Assembly (NCBI GenBank): GCA_038277395.1
Contig: CM076194.1
Location: 133,767,230 to 133,831,229, forward strand
Source: Dryocosmus kuriphilus
Lineage: Eukaryota; Arthropoda; Insecta; Hymenoptera; Cynipidae
Direction of reading: 5' to 3'
Length of the DNA stretch: 64,000 nt
Shown: positions 45,547-58,617 of the stretch, piece after piece
Numbering within the stretch: position 1 is the stretch's first letter
Layout: every line of letters starts with the position of its first letter
Translations under genes and position numbers: made by a program
The notes under the pieces: generated by a model
Told to the model about the DNA's origin: nothing
Databases searched by the model: none
The model's input: only the letters and a program-made list of their open reading frames with translations

Positions 45547-48500
45547 AGCTCCGATCCGCTAGCACCTCCACAACGGAATTTCAAAATTTCTTTTATGCCA
45601 GAATTTCGGGCTATTTTCGGGCTAATTTCAGTCGGTAATGCCGATTTTTGGGCTATTTTATTTTTCTCAAAAAACAAAAATTTGGGTGAAGGTGCTGACT
45701 GCCCTAGCAGCTGCACCTCCAGTATATAAAAACATTAAAATTTTAAAATCCAATCATACCTGAATTTGGGGCTATTTTCGGGCTCTTAAAATTCCCAAAA
45801 ACCAAATTCGAAGAGACAACCCCTATCATTTGAAACCTACCCCCTCAATTTTAAAAAATACATTTTGGACCAAATAAATTACTTCAGAATTTCGGGCTAT
45901 TTTCGGGCTCTTAAAATACGCAAAAATCAATTTCCAAAAATCAACCCCTATCATTGACAACCTATCCTCAATTTTGAAAAATAATTTTTGGAAAAAAAAC
46001 TACTTCAGAATTTCGGGCTAATTTTAGGCGGTAATGCCGATTTTTGGGCTCTTTTATTTTTCTCAAAAAAAAAAAAAATTTGGGTGGAGGTGCTGACTGC
46101 CCGAGCAGCTAGCACCTCCAGTATATAAAAACATTAAAATTTTAAAATTCAATCATACCTGAATCTCGGGCTATTCTCGGGCTCTTGAAATACCGGAAAA
46201 CGAAATTCGAAAAAAACAACCCCTATCACTTAAAACCTACCCTCAATTTCTAAAAATAATTTCTGGAGAAAACAAACTACTTCAGAATTTCGGGGTATTT
46301 TCGGGCTCTTGAAATACCAAAAAATCAAATTAGAAAAAACAACCCCTATCATTGACAACCTAACCTCAATTTTAAAAAATAATTTTTGGGCAAAACAAAC
46401 TACTTCAGAATTTCGGGCTATTTTCGGCTCTTGAAATGCGCAAAAACTCAATTTCCAAAAATCAACCCCTATCACTGATAACCTACCCTCAATTTTGAAA
46501 AATAATTTTTGGGCAAAACAAACTACCTCATCAGAATTTTGGGATATTTTCGAGCTCTTGAAATAAGCAAAAATCGATTTTCAAAAATCAACCCTTATCA
46601 TGGACAACCTACCCTCAATTTTGAAAAATCATTTTTGGACAAAAAACTACTTCAGAATTTCGGGCTATTTTCGGGCTAACTTTAGACGGTAATGCCGATT
46701 TTTGGGCTCTTTTATTTTTTTCAAAAAACAAATATTTGGGGTGGAGGTGCTGACTGCCCGAGTAGCTAGCACCTCCAGTATATAAAAACATTAAAATTTT
46801 TAAATCCAATCATACCTGAATTTCGGACTATTTTCGGGCTCTTGAAATACCCAAAAACCAAATTCGAAAAAACAACCCCTATCATTGACAACCTAACCTC
46901 AATTAAAAAAAATAATCTTTGGGCAAAAAAAACTACTTCAGAATTTCGGGCTATTTTTGGGCTCTTAAAATACGCAAAAATCAATTTCCAAGAATCAACC
47001 CCTATGACTGGCAATTTACCCTCAATTTTCAAAAATAATTTTTGGACCAAACAAATTACTTCAGAATTTCGGGCTATTTTCAGGCTTTTGAAATACCAAA
47101 AAACTAAATTAGAAAAAAATAACCCCTATCATTGATAAACTACGTGTTTAAAGATTTTAAAGAAGATAGAAAGAATTTTAGGAGATTTCGAAGACACCTT
47201 TTAAAGGATTTCAAGAGATTTCAAGAGAATTTATATGATTTTAAAGAGTTTGAAGGGATTTCAAGGGATGTCACAAAGTTTCAACACAATTTGAATGATT
47301 TTAATTAATTTCAAGCGATTTAATGCACTTTAGAGGATTTCAAAGAATTTTAAGAGATTTCGAAAATATTTCAAAGGACTTAAAGAGATTTTAAATTATT
47401 TATAAAAATTTGAAAGGATTTTTAAAAAATCCAAAAGATTTAAAAAAGTTACAAGTATCAAATAAAAATATTTTCAGCTTGAAAAGATTCACTTTCATTA
47501 TTACATATTTAAGTAGGTAGAAAATTAAAAGGTGAATAGGTCACAACCTGTGATGACTGCATAATTATATACCTGGCCCTTTCCCGGATTTTTCGTGGTC
47601 AATACGATTCCTGGTCATTTCTCGGTTTCCCGGTCAAGTTGCCACCCTCATTATTTCAAAATAAAACATTTAAGATAGCATTATTTCAGAACAGTAGTTT
47701 TTAAAATTAAATAAATTTTACTCTAAATCGTTCAAAATTAACACAGTAAAAACTATATACATCCTTTTAGAACTAAATTCGGTATTAAAAACAGTACACT
47801 CAACAAAACCCCCACACTTCACTTTGATCAGCGATTCTGATAAGAAAAGAATTGTTATTTGAGTATTAGGATTGACCCGAATATGAGATCGTATATTTTT
47901 TATGATAAGAATGAAGTTTGTAGATAATTATTTTAGAGCGTCCAAAAAAAGATACCGGATTGAAAAGAATGTCTAGTTTTTACTGTGAATGATTGCCAAG
48001 CAGTGCATTACATTTTTTAAAAGTCAATTACAAGTAATTTTTATTAGTAGAAAGTTTAATAATGCATACCTTAAAACCTATCTAACTGCTGAAATTTCTT
48101 CTATAATGTTCAGCAAAAATGGAATACAGAGTAAAAGGGTCCAAGACACTTACTCTTTACTACACAAGGGTTTTCAACAAACTGACGATGGAAAAATACT
48201 TTCCAAAGACATGCCAAAGACCCTTTCTTCTCAAAATCGTAAATTTCAATATTTTTCCACTGCATGTTCCCATTGAAAAATGTCAAGAGGCCGTATTCGC
48301 AAAACAGCTCTATAAGAAAAAAAACGCAGGTACCGGAGAACTCGATTCTTCAGCGTGCTGTGGGTGTCCACTGTCCAGCCTAATGCTAAACAGATGTGCT
48401 CCAAAAATGGGTTTCTTATGGTTCTAGCTTTGAGAATTACACGGAAAAAATTATTTACCGAAAATCTCCTTGACTATCATCGACTTTTGGATAGGACAAG

Positions 48501-49429
48501 AGTTTTCATATATTTCATTTTGTTTTTATCAAAACTAAAATATTGGAGCAGTGGGATATTTTCGGATATAGTATGAGCGATAGAAAAATTTGTCGTAAGA
48601 CAATCTTGTTGTGTTAGCTGAGCACAAGTCATAAAAAAAATTTCTCATTTTCAAATTTCGCTTTTTGACAAGTTTCGAGACATCAACATTCTCAAGACAC
48701 AAAAAAGTGTACAAACTTCGTCAAAAAGTAGTTTGTTTTGTCCAAAAATTATTTTTCAAAATTAAGGGTAGGTTTTCAAGGATAGAGGTTGTTTTTTCGA
48801 ATTTGGTTTTTGGGTATTTCAAGAGCCCGAAAATAGCCCGAAATTCTGAGGTAGTTTGTTTTGCCCAAAAATTATTTTTCAAAATTGAGGGCAGGTTGTC
48901 AATGATAAGGGTTGATTTTTGGAAATTGATTTTTGAGTATTTTAAGAGCCCGAAAGTAGCCCGAAATTCTGAAGTAGATTGTTTTTCCCAAAAATTAATT
49001 TTCAAAATTGAGGGTAGGTTGTCAATGATAGTGGTTGATTTTTGGGAATTGATTTTTGCGTATTTCAAGAGCCTGAAAATATCATGAAATTCTGAAGTAG
49101 TTTGTCTTGTCCAAAATTCATTTTTCAAAATTGAGGGTACGTTATCAAGGATAGGGGTTGTCTTTTCGAATTTGGTTTTTGGGTATTTCAAGAGCCCGAA
49201 AATAGCCCGGAATTCAGGTATGATTGGATTTTAAAATTTTAATGTTTTATATACTGGAGGTGCTAGCTACTCGGGCAGTCAGCACCTCCACCCAAATTTT
49301 TGTTTCTTGAGAAAAACAAAAAAGCCAAAAACCGTCATTACCACCTAAAATTAGCCCGAAAATAGACCGAAATTCTAGCATAAAAGAATTTTTGAAATTC
49401 CGTTGTGGAGGTGCTAGCGGATCGGAGCT
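45547..49429. mobile_element. Foldback/MULE-like element with 9-bp target duplication (right arm)
   Basis: Mirror copy of 38877-42760, one base shorter. The duplication, read on this strand as CTTCCACCC, is exact at 45538-45546 and 49430-49438. The long inverted repeat (about 1.6 kb) is now on the left and the short one (about 0.7 kb) on the right. Both arms share the same target site, so the insertion is older than the separation of the two arms. Confidence 0.88.
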
Positions 49430-49438
49430 CTTCCACCC

Positions 49439-50774
49439 TTCCCCGGTCATAACGATATAGGGTTATAAAGCGGTATACTGGTATAGGTAAGTAGTGTCTG
49501 GAAGCTATATAGACTGTTAGAAATAGCTTAATGCACATGTACTGGAAGTTTTTTCCACTCATTTACATTAAATTTCACGCAAGGTGAGCATTAAAATTCA
49601 AACATGATAATTTCGAAGTATGCTCGTTTTAGCTTCCACTTTAATAAATTATTTCAGTTTAAAAAATGGTCTAATTCACCTGGGAATTCCCTTTGATCAA
49701 GGGTTTTGACTTTCTAGGTGAATTATTTATCCTAAAATTAAATACATGGGCAGTAACTTATAGGTTAGGTTGAGCTTCTGAATTCTATGTGCATTATTCT
49801 GTGGAATTTATAGTTTCAAATATCTGTGGACTATACTGCGATAAAAAACATACAATTTGTTTACAAGTGCATGAAAATCACTTACAGTTACCAGTAAATG
49901 AAATTCAAGTTGCATTTGTAATTTAAAAGTGCTTGAATTTTCAAGAATTTTCTAACTGTGTACATCGAGACCAGCATTGATAGGATGGATGTGGTTCATT
50001 CCTGTTTAAGTGCATAAAGCATTACCTGTATCCTATGATCGAGATGACAATAGTGCAAATAAAGGTAGCAGTTTGCAGAAATGTTTGTCGCACATTTTGC
50101 ATTGAAGGTACAATGATGGAGGTTTGAATTGATGGGATTTGAAGATTTTTGTAATACGAAAAGTATTAGAAAAGTGAGCATGTTGTATATAGCATTTATG
50201 TAACAGATATATAAGGTTCACAATAAAAATTAAGGGTACCCTATATTTGAATTTATGTTATAAAATTTTTCAAAAACTGGTTCATTCTGAAACACAGAGT
50301 GCTTATGTTTCTCAATTGGTTCAAAATGACACTGGTAAATATTTTTATTTATTTATTTTTGCTTAAAAATACCAATTCTTAAAGGTGAGAGTCTGGTGAA
50401 TTTTCAAGGTATTATAATAATGTCATCATATTAAAAAAATTGACGTTAAACATCTGAGTAACATAAGGTAATAAAATATCTTTGACAGATGTAAAAATAT
50501 GACATACTTCAGACAAATATTTGTCTGAAGTGCCATCATTATATGTAACAGTATATTATGCACTAAGAGGGAGAAGTGGGAGATGAGTACTGAAAAAATA
50601 CACATGTCGTTAAAATCCCCTCCACCGTGGTGCATACGACACTGTCTATAACAAATGCATATAAATTCAAACACGATTTTAAGATAGGCACGATCTTTGC
50701 CTCCCTGGAGATTATCTGGTTGGGAAACCTTACCCAACTTTTCAGTATAATTGGGACATGTGGACCAGTTGGAC
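49439..50774. other. No gene seen (right arm)
   Basis: Mirror of 37526-38867, including the perfect 26-bp palindrome at 50506-50531. Confidence 0.5.
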
Positions 50775-51800
50775 AATTTTGAACACTATTCTAATAATTT
50801 GTGACGTGCCAAAAGTTAAAGAATACATGGCAGTTCGGTAAACTTTAATAACGCAGATGAAAGTTTCGAAATGTACAGTAAAAATTTTTAAAAGTAAAAA
50901 TTAATGCGCATTCTTTAATGGTTACAAACTATGCCGTTATGCATTGACGGAAAATTGAATAAAATTTAATGTTAGTTCGGTAAACCGAGTCGCAGGGCAT
51001 CTCCTACCACGCCCACCACCTACATACCCTACCACCCTATACCGTAAGAAGCACCAAATACAACCAATGAAAGTTGTCAGTCAACAATAAAGAATTTCAA
51101 ATACGGAGTTGTATATTTTCGATGAGCAGCTTGACTCACTGTGTCACTAACAGCTGTTGCACCTATGTTAATCCATCATGGCTGCGACCAATGAAAAGCC
51201 TACGAGTTCAAAAATGAATCTTCATTGGTTGCATTTGGCGCCATTTTTTTATACATCCGCTGTTTCTAACAAGCGATGAATAATTTATCTAGTTAGTATA
51301 TAAGAGAGTTCCAAATTGTATCTCTCAGATTGTAGCGTGCATCTGCGTAATGGCTGAAAAAGTGTTACATAGTATTATTATTAGACTTAAGTATCTGTAT
51401 ATATGTATGTGTATATTATATGTGCATAGTAATTCTAGGTTTGCGAGTGTATTTACGACAAAATTGTACTACGATTGACTGTGAGTCCATAGCCAATGAC
51501 AGCCTCACACTGACTAATGAGTTTGCGAGTAGTGGATATTAAGAGTTTTTTTTTTGTCCACAGACCTCGACCGCGGTTTACCGAACTGATCAGTAAGCTT
51601 TATTACTATGTCTAATGTTCCGTTTTACCGAACTGATCAGTAACTTTTCTCCAATGTTTGTCGCAATTTTATGTCCATAAATGAAGTATTATCGAACTTC
51701 ATTTTACCGAACTGAAAATTAAACTTTATCGAAGTGTCCACATGTCTCAAGTTTACCAAACTGAGTTCGGTAAAGTCTATCGAATTATTTTTCTCCGTGT
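50775..51800. mobile_element. MITE cluster with TTCGGTAAA motifs (right arm)
   Basis: Mirror of 36511-37525, ending CTCCGTGTAG near 51800. The direct and inverted sets of TTTACCGAAC are preserved. Confidence 0.55.
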
Positions 51801-54081
51801 AGGTATATTAAATTTTCAACAGAATAATTTTGCAAATTTTTAGATTTTAACAAATTTAAACAATTTTCGGATATTTTTGGATTTTTGTACGGCAATTAAA
51901 GTAATTTACGGAAGTTTGCGGAAATTTAAAGTATCAAAAAATTTCCCAAATTTTCGTTAAATTATGTTAACTTAACAGTTCGATTTGTCCAATCTGTCAA
52001 TGGGATCAACTGACCAAACTCCAAAAGGTAAACTCAGTAACTCACAGATGTATAATTTTCATTATTCACCTTTGGTGTCACCCTGTTGCTCCTTCTGACG
52101 TCATCATAGTCGAAAAGTACTAATTTCGCCCTGCTTTCAGACATGAGAAACAGCTAAAATCATGCATGTCACATGTGTTATAAAAAATGTCAAATTCACA
52201 ACTAAAAGTATGAATTCAGTGTTAACTATAAATCAAACGTCCATTTACTAAAACCATCAACTCAAGAGGCACATAATTACCAACATCTAATTAAAACACT
52301 CAATTCTGAAGTTCTGTACCTTTCAAATAAACACACAGTCGTGGATCAACCGGTGGTTAATCGAATGAAATAAATGGGGTTGCATAAGTACTCCCAAAAC
52401 TCACAAACTAAACTTTCCCAGTAAAGTTTCTAAAACAATTTTTCTGTTATCAAACCAGATCACCGCTCTTAAGAATGAGAGTGAGAATTTCCGGCGGAAA
52501 TAACTACCCAGAAAATAAAACTTAAAAAATGTCTCAAGAAGACTCCGCTGCTGGAAATAATTCACTATCCTGGCAGTAATTAAAGGCCAATCTCGAAATC
52601 TTGAAAAATCCGAATTCTTTCGGATTTTCTATTTCCAATTGGAATTTATTGCGCCGCCACTTTCTCAGCGATTTATCTGCGATATCGCGCCCCCAACCCG
52701 TGGGGTTTACCAGAAAAAAAGGAGAAAAAAATAAAACGAAAAAACAGATGAGCTAAAGAGTTGGCAAACGGAATGAAAAACGGCAGGCTTCAAATTACCA
52801 CACTTTTTCCAATTTACGGTAATAATTTTATGGGTATAATTTTTGCTTTGTTTAAATTTAATTTAGAAAGACTTCAAGTTGGAATTGTAAGATTTCAAAA
52901 GGTATAAGGTGAAAATTAAAATATTTTTTCTGTTTTTATATATCGTATGTGCAAATTTAGAGTACATATTACTTTTTTAATGCTTCAATTTGAGATTATA
53001 AAAGTATTGTAGTACATGATTGAAAAAAATGTTGAAGGTTTCATTTTTCTCGTGGAAACTAAATGCACGAAAAAGTGCTACATATTTGAGGGCGCTGATG
53101 TTCCTAATACAATGTACATGGTATTTTGAAGCTTCGAGAGTTCACCACACGAATTAGCATCTTTTCATTATGTCTCTACGAGTTAGCACCTTTTGATTTG
53201 GTCTCTTCGAGATGGAACTTTGTCATTTCGACACGGTGAACTGTAATTTTTAAAGTTTAAATAAATACTTAATCTACCTTGAAAAAACTTTCCTTTAGTT
53301 TAATAATCATATTTAAGTTTTAGTGCTCTTTCAATTTCGCGAAGATAAAAATATTTCTAAAGACGCAACTTCCTTATTCTATAATGGAATCAGCAGTTTT
53401 GCAACTCCGACTTTTTTATTTGAGAATGTTCATTTTTAACACTTTCAGGTTTTAAATTAGTACTGGAATCTGAGCTTGAAATTTTATTCACACAACAATT
53501 TTTTTCATTCAAATGTTTACTATAGAGAAATATTATCAAAAGCTCATATAGTAAGAGTTACTTAAAAAAGGTTTATGCACGGAGAAAATTTATGCAGTAC
53601 TTTTTACACAACCTGTTAGTCAGGTAAACCGAGGTCATAGTTGCATTTTATTAAAATTTCACTTTCAGTTGTGTAAAATGAAATAAGGTAATATTTGATT
53701 GTGAAAATAGTAATTAGTATAAGAAAGTGCATTATAATTTAATTGGATATTCAGTAAGAAATGATAATACTTGTAAGTAAACATTATCTGACAGTTAGGT
53801 AAAATGAGACGAACTATTAAATACAGATTCCAGAAAATGAAAACAAAGTCTACCTCTATAAATATGTGAGCTCTACATGAAAGTCATGTAAAATTTCGTG
53901 CACTATTTATAAATAGAAAAAAATCTTTTACTTCCACATTCTGCGGAAGGTCATCACATAGTTACTATCACACATATCATACAATTTATAATTATATCAT
54001 TGGTATATAATATATACAAATTTCAACTTAAACAATTATATTAAATTACAGCTCAGTATATGCATATTAATCGCACGCTGT
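51801..54081. other. No gene seen (right arm)
   Basis: Mirror of 34216-36510. The MITE end GCACGGAGAAAATTTATGC is at about 53577-53595. Confidence 0.45.
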
Positions 54082-54197
54082 TAACGCTGTGAAAAATCGG
54101 AATCGCTGTGGCGGGTTTCGAACCACCTATAAAAACCTAACCTTACCTACGTCTAACGCATCGTTATTCCTATCAACTAAACCCCACTGCTAATCTA
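54082..54197 (-). repeat. tRNA-like SINE fragment (right arm)
   Basis: Mirror of 34100-34215; the B box complement GGTTTCGAACC is at 54114-54124. Confidence 0.45.
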
Positions 54198-54455
54198 CAT
54201 TATAGAATATGCTGCAAAAATCTCAGTGAAACGCCGTCAACTGAAAATCCAGGGCCGTGTGAAAAATATCTGGTCCCCCTTTCATCCGATTTTTTTTTTA
54301 TTATAACATTTTATTAATATACGGGGTTATAAATTTATAGAAAAAGAATAAAATAATGTTTCTGTCAAACATGTATGAGGTTTCAAATAAAAATATAAAT
54401 TGACTTTCATTTTTACATTCAAGACTGATCATGTCAAGTATGAAGCACATATTTA

Positions 54456-54515
54456 GGGCCGGTTTCACCAACTGTGATTAAATCTATGATTAACTAATCA
54501 TGATTATTTTTTAAT
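54456..54515 (+). mobile_element. Single Harbinger-like terminus upstream of the Myb/SANT gene (right arm)
   Basis: It starts GGGCCGGTTTCACCAACTGT at 54456, preceded by TTTA, and continues into TAATCATGATTA words. It lies 345 bp upstream of the start codon at 54801. No opposite end was found downstream as far as the window reaches. Confidence 0.45.
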
Positions 54516-54800
54516 CATCGTCTTAATCATGATTAACTTGGAAAGCGTTCCACTATGAAGTTTTGACCTCTGATTAGCTAACCGTATACCCTGTTCGCAG
54601 TAAAGCCTAGTTTCAGCGTATTTCTGTTGTAACGGTGCTTCTGATTGGCTGAGTGACGAAACTTGTTGTGGCGCGAAAATCAGACCTCTGACGCGACTAA
54701 CGATTCTCGTTACTTGATGGTTACGTATCAAAGTTGACAAATTTGTAGTTTGTGATTGAAAAGTAGTGTTTTTTAAAGTGTAAAAGTGTGTTTTTTTAAT

Positions 54801-57800
54801 ATGGCAGAAAATGTAGTTGACGTAAGTACACGTCAAGTACACGTACACATATATGTGTATAGTTTTTTAGCGTTAATTACGAACTTTTTATATTCTAACC
54901 TCAAAACTGTCATTTTATTTTTTAGAAAAAAGGTACAAAAAGAGGTGCAAATTTCACGAATGCCGAAAAACAGACCCTTCTACCGATCGTAGAGAAATAC
55001 CGAAGTATTGTTGAATGTAAAAAAACTGATGCTGTGAGCAGCAAACAGAAATTACAGGCATGGGAGGAAATTTGTCGCGCTTTTAACGCAAAAGGCCTAT
55101 CCCCCGAATATCGTCCTTCGAGCAAAAGAAAAGTTTTAAGGGATAACATAAAACGCGACACCCGAAGGAAATTGAGCACTTTGAGGCAGGAAACTTTTAA
55201 AACAGGTAAAATAAAGATTGTATACATTATTATTTACAAATTGTAATTTTGAATAAGTTATTATCAACAGGAGGCGGAAGGAATCCAGTGAAAGAAAACC
55301 TTTTTTGTTTGCAAGTAAAAGGAATCATTGGCAGTACAGCAGAGCCAATGGATAATGCTTATGACGACGACGCTCTCTCAGGTACGTTGATAATAATTTT
55401 TTTTATTCTACAAGTTAATACAAATGACTCGTCTGATTATCAATTATTGATAAAATTTTGCTGTCATTATATCACAATTTGTACTTGGAGATTCGAGATA
55501 TTTTGCGTGTATTTTCATTTCCCATTTCTAAACAACTTTAACAAAAATTACTTTAAATTCTGTACTCTAGCGCAGTGAAATTTTGGTAAAGTTTCGGCCG
55601 GAAATGTTAGGTGCCTTTGTTCAGAAATCGGTAATTAAAATATTCTCATAATGTTCACTCGTTAACCTGTCCCCGAGCACAGATTCACAAACTAAAATTG
55701 CTATATATCCGATAGCGAGATTTTATTAATGAATGATACTCATAAGAGTCATTTGTACTGAATCAAAGAATCGAAAAAAATTAATATTTGTCGCTGGTAA
55801 GGGTCATAGACAAAACTGACCAGGATTTCGGAAAAATAACGTAATATTTGTAATTAGGGAACTTTTTTAGTCTTTTGAATTTTTTCCTACTTATACGAGG
55901 GTTGTCCCAAAAGTAATGCACAGCGCGCTCTAGCGGGCGTTGTAGGCAACGTTACACAGCTGATCGAAGCGTCAGTGTGTAGATTGAAGCCTCAAAACAC
56001 GTTAGTATCATATGGTAGTGCGATTGGATTGTTTTAAAGGTAAAAATGCAAAAAACTACGAAAAGACGACGAGAACAGTCCGTCGGGTCGGATTTCAGCA
56101 ATAGAGCAACGTGCGTATATTCGAAAAACGAAACAGTGTGCGGTAAAGAAAACGCCATACTTGGCCTGAAAAGTTCATGCCGCATTAAAAAAGCGTGTGG
56201 AAAATTTCTGTGGATCGTAGCACGGTACAGAGGTGGCACAAAAGTTTCGAGAAGGTCGAACAAGCATCAAAAACGAAATTACGGCCTTCTACCGTAAATT
56301 CAGCTGACAACACAAATGCTTCAATCATTGCAACGTTGCTCGACAAAACCGGAGAATCACAGTAAGGGAAATTGAGGCGGAGACAGGAATCTCGAAAACC
56401 AGCGCGCATCGTATTTTAAAACAGGTGCTAGGAAAACGAAAGGTGGCGGCGCGGTGGGTACCAAAATTCTCAAAAATTTTCAGTCGAACAAAAAGCAAAA
56501 CGTTCGGAAAATTGCGCACGAATTGCTTGCTCGTTAATGAAAATGAATTTCGAAAATTTGTAAGATTTCCTCGATTAAGCATCATTGCAATCCTGATGAA
56601 ACCTGGATACGTGACTTCGAGCCCGAAATCAGAACACATCTGTCTCAAAGTGATGTTTGGAAGATATTGTGCAATGGTTCGCTGCGAGAGCACAAAAAGT
56701 TCGTCGCCAACAGTCAAAAATGAAAGAAATGATGATCTTTTTCCTACGATTAACAACAGGGCGTAGTCGCCACAGATCGAGTTTCAAGGGTACTAGTGTC
56801 ACTGGAGCCGTACTACAAAAACTTTTTTCAGATATGTCCCGGCGCCCAAAAATCCGTCAAATCTGCCCGAATCAGCCCGGCCAGTAACCGTTGCAAAGTG
56901 GTGTGTGATTTTGCACGATAATGCGCGCCCGCACATTAGTGCACCGATTATTGAGCTTTTCGAAAAAAGCACGGCTGGGGAAAGCTCCGCCACCCAGCCA
57001 GATACCTTCTTGATCTGAGCCAACCTGACTTCGATCTCTTCCCAAGCTGAAGGAACCCCTTCGGGGAGTGCGCCTTTTTCGACCCGGTAAGAGCTCCGAA
57101 TGAGAAGTGACACAGATTCACAAACTATTCGGATTGCTCAATAAGATAGGAGACGTTGAACGGAATCCAAGCACTTCCGCGCCGCTGGAAAGCATGAATC
57201 AAAGGGAGGGAAAAAAATCATATTGAAGGTCCTGTAATCAATTCTATCTTCCTCAACAAATAATTTTCGAGTTAGAGCCGTACTGTGCATTACTTTTTTA
57301 GGACAACCCTCGTATATTGATATTTTATCAAATGTTAGTCGTGACAACGCCATTCAAAGCTGTATTAGAGAAACTTTTTTATTTTTTCTCATGCCAAGCT
57401 TTTAAATTTTTCATTTCATATCCATTATATATTTTTCACCTATTGAAGGTGGAATTTTGCACGATTTTGGCAATCTTCAAAAAAATGTTAAGGAGTACAA
57501 TTATGCTCTTATATTTCTCACTTGCTAAGAAATCGTACTTTTTATGACTTTTACCGCAGCCAAAGTTTTTTTTCAATCAGACATCGAATGATTGTTTTGC
57601 CCTTTGCATTAGCTACAAATCGAAAACTACGAAAAACTCACTTTTCATGTGAATTTGAAATTAATTTGAAATTTAAAATCCTTCAGGATCACATAGTCCG
57701 GTCTTTGGGTACAAATTTTGTCGGCCTGTGTTATTTATCTCCGTTAGGAAAATGATTCTTGCATTCTCAAATTGGCATTTTCATTTTACTTCGGATCAAA

Positions 57801-58617
57801 AGTAATGAAAAAAAAGACTTAGGTAGATCTGATTTTTTTCTCCAAAAAATTGATAAGCCAAATTTCACAAGTTTTTGACAACGACCCCTAAGTATTTACA
57901 CACAGAAGATCACACGACTTTGAACGTGCGCTGTGAATAATCATTCGAAAATTAATGTAATTTTTTTATTCAACCAGTGTGTAATGATCAAGTCACTGGA
58001 AGCTTTGGAGAGACGGATGATACAGAGCTACTTGAAGAAGTTTCAGAATCTGAGGAGTTTACAACGACTGTGGTTGAAAACGCGGAAGCCTCAGAAGAAA
58101 ATGAGGTAAACCTTATTCCATATCTGGTTTTATTTTGAAAAATTACAATAATCATCGACATTATTATAATTATTTCCTTTTATTTCAGACACTAATCAAC
58201 AAGGCTGATCAGGACAAAGATTGGTCGTACTGGAACCCGGTAATGCTGAAAACACAGAAATGTGCTGCATTGCGGGTGCAGTCAAATTCAGCATCAACGT
58301 CAGCGTCAACCTCAGAAGAAGTCGATGCGCCACCATCATCAGCAACAACACTTCCAAATACGGAGCAAGTGAAAGAGCTCCAGCGTTTGGACGAGATTGT
58401 CACCAAACCGATTAAGAAAAAGCCGTACAATAAGCATTGTGCTAAACGCTCAATAAATAATGAGGTATTAATTCGAGCCAAAATAGATTATATTAATGCT
58501 TTAAAAAAAGAGTCGGCAGAAAAAGCTGCTATGGAGAAGGAGATTCTCAAAGCTACTTTAATCGAAAAACAACTCAAAATTGAGATTTTGCGAAAGCAAT
58601 TAGAAAACGGGCAGTAG
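54801..58617 (+). CDS. Myb/SANT-like DNA-binding protein, zeste/MSANTD3 type (right-arm copy)
   Basis: Exons: 54801-54821, 54926-55205, 55271-55381, 57978-58105 and 58189-58617. Donors are GTAAGT, GTAAAA, GTACGT and GTAAAC, and phases 0, 1, 1, 0 fit, giving 322 residues from the MAENVVD start to TAG. Residues about 15-92 form a Myb/SANT-like domain with FTNAEKQ, ECKKTDA, W53 and a very basic helix (KRKVLRDNIKRDTRRK). Residues about 102-180 are acidic (DDTELLEEVSESEEF). DWSYWNPVML precedes a Ser/Thr-rich linker, and the last 45 residues (EKEILKATLIEKQLKIEILR) look like a coiled coil. This resembles zeste- and MSANTD3-like proteins, known or presumed to be nuclear and DNA-binding. Intron 3 (2.6 kb) holds a mariner. 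It may be a host gene or a captured Harbinger accessory gene. Confidence 0.85.
55896..57312 (+). mobile_element. mariner transposon present only in the right arm
   Basis: The terminal repeats read CGAGGGTTGTCCCAAAAGTA on the left and, in reverse, CGAGGGTTGTCC(T)AAAAAAGTA on the right, and the element is bordered by TA (55894-55895 and 57313-57314). The left arm has the empty site TTATATATTG near 30776-30787, so one TA was duplicated exactly as mariner does. At 1417 bp it is slightly longer than the usual 1.3 kb. It lies in intron 3 of the Myb/SANT gene in the same orientation. Confidence 0.92.
56047..57110 (+). pseudogene. mariner transposase pseudogene
   Basis: Blocks of a mariner transposase appear in different frames: DETWIRDFEPEIRTHLS near 56597 contains the second catalytic Asp region, and VILHDNARPHISAPIIELFE near 56909 contains the HDNARPH block. 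An N-terminal helix-turn-helix-like part lies near 56300-56410 (REIEAETGISKTSAHRILK). Several frameshifts and stops separate them, so no full transposase can be made. Boundaries are approximate. Confidence 0.8.
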
